Shown here piece after piece: positions 1 through 11,330 of a DNA stretch of 37,753 nt. A model generated the notes under the pieces. The model searched no databases, was not told the origin of the DNA, and saw only the letters and a list, made by a program, of their open reading frames with translations. The DNA is from Welwitschia mirabilis. Taxonomy: Eukaryota > Gnetophyta > Gnetopsida > Welwitschiales. A program made the translations under genes and the position numbers. The DNA lies in assembly GCA_051453625.1 (NCBI GenBank), contig JBOZIK010000001.1, forward strand, positions 102,407,352-102,445,104, written 5' to 3'. Numbering within the stretch: position 1 is the first letter of the stretch; the number at the start of each line of letters is the position of its first letter.

Positions 1-631
1 CTATAAATAAGTGGCGAATGTACTACTTTAAGGCATCCAAAATTTGAATAAATATTATTATTCTCTCTACACCTTTGTGTGTTATTTAGTTTCAGTTGTG
101 TGCTTTTGTAATAATCCGGTTCTCAGTGTGTGCTATGACTGAATCCTTCCACTATCCTACTCCATGAAACTTGCTTAGAGATTTTGGAACAGTTTTGAAT
201 GCATTAGTTGGAAACCTGATTAAGAACATAGATAGTAATAAGTTCATATTCAACAATTCAGTCTTTTCTATAAATTCAAAAAATTTCTATCACTTTGAAT
301 TTAATAAAAAAGTAATTTTTTACCTAATATTATTACTTAATTATCATTTTTGCAACTTATATTAAAGTTTCAAGGTTATTTATTAGGCCCTTCCAAACCT
401 TTTGAATAAATTTTTAAGTGTGTTTAATCTTCTTTTGTTGCTACTTACATGGCTTATGCATGATTTCTTTTTTTGCCGATTTTTGAAATTACTTTCTTTG
501 TATTGTTTCATAATTTCTTATGTTCTTCTATATTTTTAAAATATTTTTAATTAATAATTAAAATATTAAGTAAAATATTATTTTAATTTAATTTTTTCCA
601 ATACAAAATTTCAAATATAATGTTTTTATTA
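1..631. other. Unassigned AT-rich DNA, possibly the tail of an LTR
   Basis: No coding region is recognisable. The first bases carry a TATAAATA-like stretch (2-9). About 45 bases later comes AATAAATATTATTATTCTCT (47-66), an arrangement that resembles the promoter and R/U5 part of many plant LTRs. No primer-binding site follows and no second copy is present, so this is only a suggestion. The rest, to 631, is A/T-rich with no feature I can support. Confidence 0.2.
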
Positions 632-750
632 ATGCATTGGTAGTTAAATTCGTGAATCACTCATCTTCTATTTAGGAGATAATGGGTTTAAACCTTTAGA
701 TATCCTACTTAGTACACTATAAGGCCATGGACATAATTAATCATTTGTTT
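632..750 (+). repeat. tRNA-like (SINE-like) repeat, copy 1
   Basis: This stretch of about 120 bases is repeated, diverged, at 847-966. The copies share the run 'gcattggt..aa.t.gtga.tcactcatc', then a GGGTTTAAACC-like block, then 'cctttagat.tcc...agtacactatgagg'. The first part resembles the A box, and AATGGGTTTAAACC (681-694) resembles the B box (GGTTCRANTCC), of a tRNA-derived RNA polymerase III promoter with a spacing of about 40 bases. This suggests a tRNA-derived SINE or tRNA pseudogene. No poly-A tail or target duplication was identified. Confidence 0.35.
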
Positions 751-846
751 GGGTGACCTTGGTGTGTGTGCTCTTGAGTGGAGTTAATAAAAGTTTTAAG
801 CTTTAAATTACTCCCCTAACCCCACTAAATATTATTAGTTTTCTAA

Positions 847-966
847 TGAAACATTAGTCCAACTGGTGAGACACTTATCATCCATTTAAAAGGTTATAAG
901 ATTAAGCCTTTGGATGCCTTAGTACATTATGAGTGTCTTGGTATAATTAAACCATTCATTTACTTG
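847..966 (+). repeat. tRNA-like (SINE-like) repeat, copy 2
   Basis: This is the second copy of the repeat at 632-750, in the same orientation and starting about 215 bases downstream. It begins ACATTAGTCCAACTGGTGAG, close to a tRNA A box. Its B-box counterpart is ATAAGATTAAGCC (897-909). The right part (TGGATGCCTTAGTACATTAT) matches the copy-1 tail. The 95 bases between the copies do not match the repeat, so this is either a dimeric unit or two separate insertions. Confidence 0.35.
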
Positions 967-1041
967 ATTATGGTAGATGTTCCTCCATGAGAAGATATGA
1001 TAACTAGATTTTTTAAGTTTGACATTATCTTGATCACCCCT

Positions 1042-1078
1042 TATATATGTATATATATATAGATATATGTATGTGTGT
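1042..1078. repeat. (TA)n/(TG)n microsatellite
   Basis: A short imperfect TA dinucleotide run passes into TATGTATGTGTG. It is simple sequence with no further meaning that I can see. Confidence 0.8.
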
Positions 1079-2870
1079 TTAATTATTTCTTTATAAAAAT
1101 TAATTTTTGATTATTATCAGAGTTATATATGATCTATTATATATTTTTTTAAAGATAAAGATTTTCAAGCTTTTTTTTTCTTTTATTATATGTTTACAAG
1201 GATTACTTACTCATTTATAATTATTCTTTGCTATTTCTCATGAGATTTGTTACTTTGCCTTCTCATTTTCCTACGTCTATTTTTGTTATAGATTCTCTAT
1301 TATGACTCTTGCTACATGTTTATATTTGCTTTTCAAGCCTTGCATTATTTGTTTTGAAGCTTATATTATCCATTTATATTTGGAGTCCTCATTAAAATCC
1401 TTAAAAGATTTTTCTCAAATTACAAACCTTGGCTTTGGGTAGGCATCAAATGCTAAGAAAATAATCTATGTTTCATGATTTTGTAGTTTCCCCCCTCTAA
1501 CTTTTTGGATGTATGTTTTTGGTGGGTTTATGATTTACATAATTTTATAAATAAGTCTTTATGTATTTTCTAAAAGCATTTTATTTGAGACCTTTGTTGA
1601 ATTATGTCTTGCATTACCGTCTTCTCAGTTATCACTTTAGACCATTGTCTGCATCTATTACAAGTTGTGTTTAATTTTTATTTCCCTACAAGTTATAACC
1701 TATAGCTTTAGAAATCAATTTAAATAAGAGAGTAAATTTGGATAAGAGTTTCTTGAGGTTTAGATAGATCCCTTCCTACAACGTTTAAGCAAACATTATC
1801 ATTTCCATTAGAATGATATAAACTAAAATAAAGAAAAAAAAATTTTCCTTTGTCTTTTTGTATTAAAAATGTATTTATATAGAAGATATAAATACCAATT
1901 TTGTGATCATTTTTCACTAATTAAGTTTTCATTTATGTTATTACTAAAATTTCATCATATATAATATGATGTTTACTTTTTTATTTTAAACATACATGAA
2001 ACTAAGCATTTTAAGATTTTTTTTCAAAGGTTTAATTATTTTAAAATTAGCACCACCATCTAAAGAAGTGATGTAAAAATTCTTATATGCCCTTATTAAT
2101 TTCACTTTCAAGATATTAAATCTTAAACATTAGATCTACCAAGGCATAATAAATCATGCACTATGGGCCTATTTAATAGATTAAAACAATGTTATTTGAC
2201 CTTAGTTTTTTATCTTGTTTTGTCTTGCCCAAAATTATTATAATACATGACATCATCATAAACATATACTTAATATTTAATTTAGTTTAGTAACTAAAAT
2301 CCAACTTTTGTAAATATTTTTCCTCCTCACTTATACAGCTTGATCTTACCCTATATTATTAGTTGATCTTGCAAATGTGCTAATCACATCTTTAATTTAG
2401 TTAGAAAGATATTAATTAATAAATTTTCCTTCTTAATTATTGTTAGTTTTCTCTAGTTCCATCTAGAATGAAATTTCTTATAGATTTGAGCAAGCTCTTT
2501 TATTTTGAAATTTAGTGAAAAAGTATAAAGAGTGTTCTTTTTTTAAATAAAAAGTCATATATATGAGTAAAAATAAAAGTTACAAATTTATCCTACTAGG
2601 TAAGGGTAAAACTCCTCTAACATATATATTTAAAGTATTTCAAATCAAAATCTTACTTAAGATACCTCTTAACTATGCTATTTAAAAAACAAAAAAGAAT
2701 AAACATTTGTAGCTTTTCGATGTAAGTTCAATATCACCTTCCATTTCTTTACACTAAAGCTTTACAATAAAAAGAGTCATACATATTCCTTAGTCTCTTA
2801 TTGCCTAAGATCTTCATAGCTAGATCTAATTAATTTTTTCCCCTGATATCCTCTCTTTTCTATGTTTCTT
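1079..2870. other. Unassigned AT-rich intergenic DNA
   Basis: I see no coding similarity, repeat pair or RNA gene in this stretch. The minus-strand reading frame at 1720-1917 is short, low in complexity and unlike any family I recognise. Confidence 0.5.
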
Positions 2871-4241
2871 TTTATCAAGGTATTATTGTAGCACCACCCG
2901 TTAGTGTACTCTAGTAATTAGTTCAAGTAGGGCCCCTGGCTAGCTTCCTACAATAATTTGTTCATTCCTCTTCTAGCTCTCCATTCTTTTTATTTTCATC
3001 TATTTTCTCCAATATTTAAAACTCTTTAGAGCTATCACTATTGAAGTCATTGTTGAATGCTGTTTTAGGCTTTTTTCTCTTTTAGTTCTTCTATAGTATA
3101 TGGTTCTTTGCCCTTAAGTGTTTCACTATTAATGGTTTTCTTATGATCTCTTCTGTACATCATCATCCACTACTACTTGTGTCTGTTCATTACTTTTGGG
3201 TCTTTTCATGTCCTTTCTCCTTATCTCATCTTTCTTTTCCATTCCTACAAGTTGTAACATTGTTCTCCTTTTCTCTACCTCATTGTGACTAATGATGATT
3301 GTTTTTATAGAAGGATCTCTCTTAATCTATGTTGGACTATTATCTTCCTTATGATCTCATTACTTTTGTTTCTTTCATTACTTTTTTTGCTTTTCAAGAT
3401 TTACTCTGTCTTTTGTTGCATCAATTTTACTTCATTCCTCATGTGATATTTTTCTATTATGCTTTCTAGTGCTTTGTGATTTGCCCTCCAAATTTACTTT
3501 TATCTTTCTATCTTTTTTCTTAATAACCTTTCTAGTTTTATGCTATCCCATTCTTTGCTTTATACTAATAGTGTTTAAGGGATTTAACTAATTTTTAGAT
3601 TAATATTAAGTGCATTCTAGAAATATTTTGATAAAATATTATGCCAATTTCTTTAACACCAATAAAATGTTAAAATGCAAATATTTTAATTTAATTGGTT
3701 ACCATTCTAAACCATATAGCTATTAATAAAATTAATAATAAAATTTGAAGGGCTTAGACTGGCATTTCTTCTTTGATCTTAGCACCTTACCACAAAAAAT
3801 TCTTAATGATGGTAGAATGAGGTCTCCTACTACTTATAAATTCATGAACTACATAATTATCTTTGGCATGTTTATGGTTAATTTTCCCTAAATGATAAAT
3901 TTATCAAACTTCGCAAAATGGTTTAACTTAAAATCTAGAGCTCCTTTCAACTTTATTAGTGATGCCTACTCCACATTCTAGATGAATCTTGAAAGTTTTT
4001 AATTGCTCTAATATTACTTCACATTGATTTGCTTGAAGCATGGGTGCTTAAAAATGTCTCTAACGTTTACTTGCTAGGCTAATTTACTACATATCTTTCT
4101 TAAGAACTCTTTGACAAAGGGATTTTCTCTTTCAAAGACCCTTGCATTTATCACTATGCAAATGGACTTGAGAAACACCTTCAAATTTTTATGAATCATT
4201 CCCTACACCTCTCACTAATTTCCTCATCACTCAAAATATTC
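2871..4241 (-). other. Coding-like but unassigned DNA downstream of the LINE
   Basis: On the minus strand this stretch reads as broken, Lys/Glu-rich pieces, for example around 3050-3560. Plant LINE 3' regions and ORF1 tails can look like this, but I could not match a domain. It lies just 3' of the zf-RVT end of the LINE ORF2, so it may hold the LINE 3' UTR, or a second older element. No poly-A (plus-strand poly-T) end was found that would fix the LINE border. A less AT-rich patch at 2890-2945 is unexplained. Confidence 0.3.
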
Positions 4242-4475
4242 TTATGCTACTTTAGCAAGAATTACTAAAATAGGTATTTCATGAACTTCGCCTACCCATA
4301 AGTGATGCAAAATTTTGCAATCAAAACTTCCTTCTTTCTTAAGTTTCGTATTATAAAAAATCTTCTCCTTAGTGATGAACCACTTTAATATATTACATTT
4401 ATCAATTAAACCCCCTTTCACATATCTTATAAGAGAGGATTTATATTGTGATTTATAATTAGCATTTTTAATCAT
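4242..4475 (-). pseudogene. LINE ORF2 C-terminal zf-RVT-like region
   Basis: A 77-codon stretch is open. It contains 'LKWFITKEKIFYNTKLKKEG' followed by '..DCKILHHLWVGEVHEIPI' and '..AKVA*EYFE'. This is the layout of the zf-RVT region at the end of plant LINE reverse transcriptases: a W-L-hydrophobic block, 'L..RG', paired Cys, then 'E...HLF..CPFA..VW'. The cysteines and histidines are mostly lost, so any zinc site is gone. It follows the RT domain in the correct order on the same strand. The first Met is not a real start; the region is an internal fragment of ORF2. Confidence 0.6.
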
Positions 4476-6483
4476 TAATATACCTTTGATCTACTCCTTC
4501 ATCATAATTTATTCTTAAATTTATTAACATGTCTTAAAGTTCTCTAATTACTGGATCTATCACTTTTGTTTTGCTCTTAGGAAAATCACCTCCAACCCCT
4601 CAACATTAGTTGTTTTTGATTTTAATACCTAGTTTTATTTATAGCTATTACTTTTTCAACTCTCTATTATCTTTACTTTACTCAATGTTCTTCCATTTAG
4701 GATTCTTAAGGTCCAAAACAATATGTTACCTACTCTTATCTACTGTGTGATTCTCTATTTCAATTCACTTTTGACATAAAACTAGCCATAAGGAGATATC
4801 CCTATACTATGCTTTCTACTTTTGTTATTTATTTTTTTAATTTCTTTTAAAATAAGTTTTTTGTAGGGGGTGAATTTCCTTACTTCACTTTCTTATTAAG
4901 CTTGACATAGGCAACAAAAATACTGCATTTTACATCTTGAATTCCACAACCTCTTAATTCTATAGGTTATTTTATTTCATTTCATGCTACTATATGGATA
5001 TTATTTCCTCCTTTCCCTTCCTTCTAGATGAATTTTCAAACTATTCTATTCATTATGTATTTTATCTTCTCAGGCAATATTCTTATTGCAATACTATATA
5101 TTTTTAATACTATTAATGTCATGTCTACTAGAATTATTTTAGCTTTGCTATGCTAGAGATGCTCAAGTAGGAATAGAATGAGGTGTTTCATTGGTCTTAC
5201 TCAGATATATGAGGATGAATGTACGATGCATCGCAAACCACTGGTATCTATAGTTTATGGGGTTTCTTAACATCAAACTTCAGCCATTGTAATTTTTTTT
5301 CTAGCATTTATAAGAGATTATTCTAGATTATTAAATATTTTCACTTAAATATTAGAAGCCTTAGGTATAGGTCTCTCTCCTCTCCTATTTGCACTTTTAA
5401 AATTCTATTAATTACCTCTTACATACCTTTTCATGCACTGGTAAAATACACTCTACTTGTAACCCCATTAATTTCTAGCCTTGGACCCTTCCCAAATTTC
5501 TTTAGGTCCTACTTAAAAGCTTGGATCTGCTTATATTATCTTATGAAAAAATCGTAGTATCATCTACAAATTGATTACAAAAAATTTTCATACTATGGAC
5601 AATGGGTTCCTTATCTCCTTCTTTTGCTTAGGTAGTCTTATAAATTCTCTCAAGATATAATAATGAAGTACAAGATGATTCCTTTGTTGTAGCCTCCTCC
5701 ATATTTCAAAGAAATAGTATATATTTTAATTCATCTTTAGATTAAATCTGACTCATCTTTGCCTTTGCAGGACCAACTTACTAAAATATTCTTGGAACCC
5801 TTTAGCTTCAATGAAATGGTTTACCATGATATACTATCATAAGTCTTTGTGGTATCTACATTTAGAACATAATCAAGATGCTTCTACTTTCCAAGAATCT
5901 TGCTTGGTTTGAACACATCACAGATGAAAGATATGACTAGATTTTTATTACCCAGGAATTTCAAGAAGAGATTGTAAGTAATGTTACTAATTTTCTTATA
6001 ATTCTATATATTTATGACTTTAGTTTTATAATATTATTCATATTGTTTTAGGCACATGACACCTCTCCTTTCTTCAGTTCATTGTTAAATGTGTCTTGTA
6101 CTAACTTCCTTATATGGAACTAGAATGATTTCAAAAATTCAACTATTTGTTCATCAGGTCTTAGACTTTTATTAAGCTTTATTATTTTTATCATGTCTCA
6201 AATTTCATCTTTTTTTGCTAGCTTTAAGAGATTTTCCAACTACTCAGATCTCTGGCTATCATAAGAGACTTCTACTTCACCCTTATCTTCTCACATATGT
6301 TGAAGGTTACTAAGAAAGAATTTATACACCATTAATCCTTGAAAAGTATTTTCTCTTTATGTGATTTTATTTATTTGATCTTATTTTCTTCTTTAATTCA
6401 CTAAGTTGAAAAGAATCTTGTGTGCTTATTTCCTTCCTTCAGTTAGTCTATGTGAGATCCTTGTCTATAATAAATGTTAAGTT
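4476..6483 (-). pseudogene. LINE ORF2, reverse transcriptase part (3' half)
   Basis: Reading leftward, the order is: 'LKEGNKHTRFFS' near 6405-6460; 'IKLNKSLRPDEQIVEFLKSF' near 6130-6190, which corresponds to the 'K.PGPDG....F' block; RT motif A 'VLNVDTTKTYDSISW' (5824-5868), with the catalytic Asp in 'VDTTKTYD'; RT motif C 'NQFVDDTTIF' (5547-5576), with both catalytic Asp residues; and a 'SGLKIN..KS'-like block near 5440-5490. Family knowledge: this enzyme copies LINE RNA at nicked target DNA. Motifs A and C are intact, but frames change several times between them. A further stretch near 4920-4960 resembles the 'GGLGI.D' block of plant LINEs. The upstream end is cut exactly by the LTR of copia element 1. 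Confidence 0.85.
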
Positions 6484-8035
6484 TCAAAGACTGTTAAACT
6501 TAAAGAAGAAGCATGAATGAGTTATAATAATAAAAATTTAACTAGTAATAATTAGAAAATTACAAATTAAAACTTTACCGATTTTCGTGGTTTCCTACCC
6601 TAAGTACATCTATACACAAAGGGTAATTTCCCTTCATACCTTTGGATATTTTTTCCCTCTAATAAATAGTGGTTTTGGAGAACCACAAACCTTACATACA
6701 AATAAAATGATCCTCATAAGAAAGTAGTCTCTTTTCCTTAAGAAATGTAATAAAACTATAATTAAAAGGTGCTCACAAGCATTTGTCTAATCTCCAAATG
6801 AACACCCTTACAAGTGTTGCCTTACATCTTGGAACCCCTGAGTAAAGGATCCTAGTAATAAGGATATGGATAAAAGATATTTGAACTAAAAACAAAAGAT
6901 TAAACAAATAAAAATTATCTAACAATGATGTTTTGATAACTTCCTATTAAGAGTAAGCCTAGAATGATAAGACATGTGTTGTAGCTTGACTTCTTCTTTG
7001 ATGTCATTCCACAATAAAGTCCAATGATAAGGTTGCAATAGTAGATATGATTAAATTACATAAATGTATTTAACAACAATTCTAGAAGTTAATTCCAATA
7101 TATTTTTGCATGTAAAATGATATTTATTCTTTTTTATAAATTATTCTTTATTATGAATTTTGTACTTCTCAAATAATCTCATCAGTTAACCTAGTGAAAT
7201 GGCCATTTTGATGAATTTGTAACACTGTTTAATAACTAGAAATAGCTATTTTTTGATGTCCAATAACAAATTTTACATTATGTCATTTTTTAGAATAATC
7301 ATTTATGGCAAGATATATATTTTTAACATACAGACATCTTTCATGAGGATAGACGTCTATAATGAACTTGTCCAGATTTCAATAGGCTTTGAACTTACAT
7401 TTCTCTAATTTTGTGGCATAAGGAATTTAATTCATGAAATTCGACTATTTTTCTAGAAAATGATTTTATTGCCATCATTCTCTAGCTAATATACATTGAC
7501 CTCTATTATAAATGTCAATTTAGTATAGACTTCTTTCACTTTGAGAGACATCTATTAGTTTCAATGTAGTATAGTTGTATTTTCCTTAATTAGATACCTG
7601 TCATTAGTTCTAATTTGACATAGATGCCTTTCACTTATAATACATCTATCATGAACTTCATCTAAACTCGATGAGCTATAGACTGGATAATCTTTAGCCT
7701 TATAGAATCATGAATGTAACATGCAAATCTTATTTAATACCCTAGGAACTACATTTGCCATCCATGATACTTTGTTTACATAATAAGTGTTTTATTACCT
7801 TTGCACTCATAGCATAGACATCATTGTTATTATAAATGTCTTTCAACAACTTTTCCATTCTTACTTGGTTTGTGTAAGATTGACCTTAAAGTGCAAAATC
7901 CATTGGAAATGTAGTAGGAAATTTTCATTAAGAGATAGATGTCTATCAACTTAAGAGATATTTTCAATATCCTGTCTACATACAAACTGAATACATTTGA
8001 CAAGGGACATTATTGAAATTGGGATTTTCCTAACA
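6484..8035 (-). repeat. 3' LTR of copia element 1
   Basis: It aligns with 14596-16104 over its length: shared blocks include 'aataaatagt' after a 'ttcccttcatacctttgga'-like run, 'caataatgat', 'aaatgtagtagga' and the terminal 'tgggatttt'. On the minus strand it begins TGTTAGGAAAATCCC directly after a polypurine tract. It holds AGACATCT, AGACGTCT and AGATGTCT copies at 7332, 7351, 7545 and 7938. The plus-strand left border is estimated from the alignment, because the first bases have diverged. Confidence 0.8.
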
Positions 8036-8049
8036 TTCTCCTTCTTTTT
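8036..8049 (-). other. Polypurine tract of copia element 1
   Basis: The minus strand reads AAAAAGAAGGAGAA, immediately followed by the LTR start TGTTAGG. In LTR elements this tract primes plus-strand DNA synthesis. Its position fixes both the element orientation and the inner LTR border. Confidence 0.75.
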
Positions 8050-8329
8050 GATTATTTTCAAAACTTGACAAATCCTATTATTACAATCTTTGATAATTAT
8101 AGCTTAAATATCATAAAAATAAGTATTATTTAGAGTATTATACTATATATCACAAAAATGTAATAGTGGTCATCCAGAGCATGAATTTATTAAAAATTTA
8201 ATAATTAAAACCATGTGATAAAGCATCTCATATAGAATTTGGTTGCCATAACAAGTACTAATGCCAACAAATAAGAAAAACCATAATAACCCAAGTATAT
8301 ATACTACTGTAAACAATAAAAGAAGCTAT

Positions 8330-9375
8330 CCACTAGAGATATGTGTATAAAAAAGTTATTATTAAGAATGATGTTACTCATAAGTAAAATAGCCAACTCC
8401 TTAGTTTCCAACTACCTCCAATCCCATACAAGTATTCATAGATGTTTAGAAAGATTTTTCACTTTCTTCCCCTAACATCAATAAAGCCTAATTACTAAGT
8501 GCTAAATCACTAAGATAATGATCCCCATCACTTGCCACATCACTATCATCATCATTATCATGTGTTATAGATGTCTAAATAGTATAGGATGATGATGATA
8601 TAGGAGGTGGAGTGTGTTACTTCTAAGAAGCCACCTGTGATGACTGTCCATGACCCTGTGAGACCTACCTCCTCATGCAAACATAAGTATGAAAAAACTA
8701 TTTATAGCTGCTATTACATAGTTTAATCTAAATGAACAACCATTAATAGATGATGGATCATGAATAGGAGGTGGTAGTAGTGGTGGACATGATATCCAAG
8801 GTGATGATGGAGCAAGAAATTATGATGGATCTAAAGATGATTAAGAAGCATGAATAGAACATCAAATGGGTAGTTTGTGTTAAGGCCTATGAAAGATAAG
8901 TGGATTATCATCTAAATCCACTAACTCCACATGGTGTTGCTATGGTAGAGGCTATTCCTTCTTCTTATTCTGTTACTTCTCATCTTCTGATTCAAATTCT
9001 TCTTATTCCTCTAATTCTTCCTTTGTTTTAGAAATCCCAACACTCTCACTATAATGATATAATTATGAATCCAAGAGTTATACTTCCTTTGGGAATTCTC
9101 ATGTAAAAACTGAGGTTCATACTATTATGCAATTTCATTTCACCTGGTGGACTAGTAGCCTTTCTACTCATCATGTTTACTTGATATGAGGAGAACAAAT
9201 AAAAGATTTAAAAGACACTATCAAAAATGTCAAAAACTTACACTTGAATAAAGGATTCTACCTGTGTTTACTTACTACCTAGACTTTTTCTAAATGCAAT
9301 AAATCTACCTAGAGAAATCTATAAAATAGGGAGTTCTTTGATACTTAATGGAGATACTTGTTGAGTGGAGTAGTA
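8330..9375 (-). pseudogene. Additional post-pol coding remnant, element 1 (shortened)
   Basis: It lies between pol and the 3' LTR. Broken frames on the minus strand match the equivalent region of element 2. The best shared part is the acidic C-terminal tail: 'HTPPPISSSSYTI' then 'NDDDSDVASDGD.YLSDLAL' near 8490-8620. A Pro/Ser-rich part (near 8760-8800) and a charged part (near 8940-9010) precede it. Conservation of a reading between two diverged elements argues that this was a protein. Compared with element 2, about 0.9 kb is absent between roughly 9140 and 9370. Function unknown; Sirevirus relatives may carry an env-like ORF at this place, but no membrane segment or signal is convincing here. 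Confidence 0.5.
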
Positions 9376-9379
9376 AAAA

Positions 9380-9993
9380 TGAAGTTTAATGATCCATTTC
9401 TCATTTAAAAATGGACCCAAACCCTAAATTTTTTCATAGATTTTTATTTTCTAAGTCACTGTATCACAAATGTCTGTGATTTGATGAACATCTAACATAA
9501 TAATTATAGACATATTTCACATGAGAAGATGTCTTTATATTAAATAATTATAATTGTATATAAACTTAGAAAAAACATCTACTTCTATAAAAGACATCTA
9601 GAAAAAGAAATATAGACATCGATGTATTTAAAAGACGTCTATCCTAGTTCTCATGAGTTTTTAATGTTTAACAACTAGAGACATATTCAACATCAATGTG
9701 TACATATTTGAAAGATATCTTTCCTATAATTTTATAAGTGTTCAAATTTTCAAAATTTTGATATTATATTTAAAAGTTCTAACTCAAGAAATACATGAAT
9801 AAGATTAAAATAAGTTAATCCATCTAAAGATGTAGGTATTAAGTGATGAAAACTTCTCTAGCACAATCAAATCAAGATCCTAGCTAAAACTTGACTATAA
9901 CTAGCATATTTTTTATCTCAATTCACCAATGATAATAAAAATTAACTATGTTAAATAAAGATTAAAGAGAAATTTATGTACTAACTTACCTAA
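9380..9993. other. Palindrome-rich spacer between pol and the additional coding region, element 1
   Basis: It is non-coding as far as I can see and aligns with 24860-25540 of element 2. It contains AGATGTCT (9527), AGACATCT (9592), AGACATCG (9614) and the perfect palindrome AGACGTCT (9633), plus weaker relatives. The same motif is scattered through the LTRs. Confidence 0.6.
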
Positions 9994-11330
9994 TTAGGTA
10001 AGAACTAATTCCAAATTTTGGCAGAGTTTAAAGAACCTCGCTTCACTTAATAGCTCGGGGAACACATTAGCGAGTTGATCCTTTGTCTTATTATATTATA
10101 ATATAATATTACCATTTTTCACATGCTCTTATAGAAAATGGTGGCTAATCTTGATGTGTTTTATTTTCAAGTATTGGATAAGATTCTTAGAGATGTTGGT
10201 GTTTATAGTAGATTGGAATGTTTTTCATTTTGAACCTAAAATCTCTCAGTATTTACTTCATCCATAATATGTATGCATAATAGATTCTAATATTAATTTA
10301 TTTAGTTTTAGTGGTTGAGAGAGTAGTTGTTTTTTATTTCCTACTACTCCATAAAACTAGATATTAATCCAAAAAGTAGCAACTTCCAGTTGTACTTATT
10401 CTATCATCCTTGCCACCTACCTAATTTGCAATATAATATCTGACTAGATTAAAATAGAAATGCTTTTAGTATCAAAGGTTCTAATTACTACTATCCTTTA
10501 AATAGTAAAATATTATTTTAAAATCTGTAAGGTATGATTTTCTAAGATCACTTTGATAATGAGTCCCAATGTCTAAAATTAATAAGATATCTAATCTACT
10601 AGATGTAACATAAAGTAAAATACTAATCATACCTCTATATAGCTTTTGATTAACTTTCTTACTAAGTTTATCTAATTTGGTACCTTAGATCATGAGTTTG
10701 TCTTTCGTATTGTAATCCTACAATTCATATTTAACTAATAGATTCTTAATATACTTTGTTTGAAAAATGAACATACCTTCTCTATATTACATAACTGGTA
10801 GACCCAATATTTTTTTCATTTCTTGAATGAGGCTCATTTCAAATTCATTTTTCATTATCTTAGTAAACTTCTTATACAATAACTCATTAGTAGCACCAAA
10901 TAGAATATTGTCTACATAGATTTATACAATAGTAAAATGATTATCATCAATCATAATAAATAACATAACATTAGATGTACCTATTTTAAAGTCATGATTA
11001 ATCAAGTGACCTAAAATTCTTTTATACTAGGCTTTTGAAGCTTGCTTAAGTCCATAAAGATCATCTGACCTGTAAACATAGTTTACATTATGAGAATTAA
11101 TAAAATCTTCAAGTTACTCAACATATACCTCTTCTTCTTGTAAGACCTCATTTAAGAAGCCATTCTTAACATCTTTTTTATAGAGCTTAAATCCTTTTAA
11201 GTAAGCAAATGTAATAAGCATCCTAGTTGACTTCATGCATGCTAATGGTACAAAGGCTTTTTTAAAGTCAATTCCTTCTTATTGATTGTATGCTTTGGTT
11301 ATTAATCATCCTTTTTTTTTATGACTTTTT
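9994..11330 (-). pseudogene. Copia element 1 pol: reverse transcriptase and RNase H
   Basis: Reading leftward: 'ACMKSTRMLITFAYLKGFKL', then 'KDVKNGFLNEVLQEE.VYVE' (motif A region, near 11120-11260); the catalytic box 'IYVDNILFGAT' (10891-10923), where the usual second Asp is Asn; 'NEFEMSLIQEMKKILGL' (near 10810-10850). RNase H follows: 'DDRISTTGSCYFL', 'LVLWSSRK*KTTTLSTTKTK' and 'YAYILWMK*ILRDF' (10200-10420). Pol ends 'DQLANVFPELLSEARFFKLC' and stops at 9994-9996. Stops in the body, many at former Trp or Gln codons, make it a pseudogene. Confidence 0.9.

Noticed and set aside
171-365. 64-codon plus-strand frame near the window start
   Set aside because: Low-complexity Asn/Phe/Leu composition expected in AT-rich DNA, with no similarity seen.
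7332-9640. CRISPR-like array suggested by repeated AGACATCT motifs
   Set aside because: The repeats are only about 8-12 bases, irregularly spaced, in both orientations, and lie in plant LTRs and spacers.
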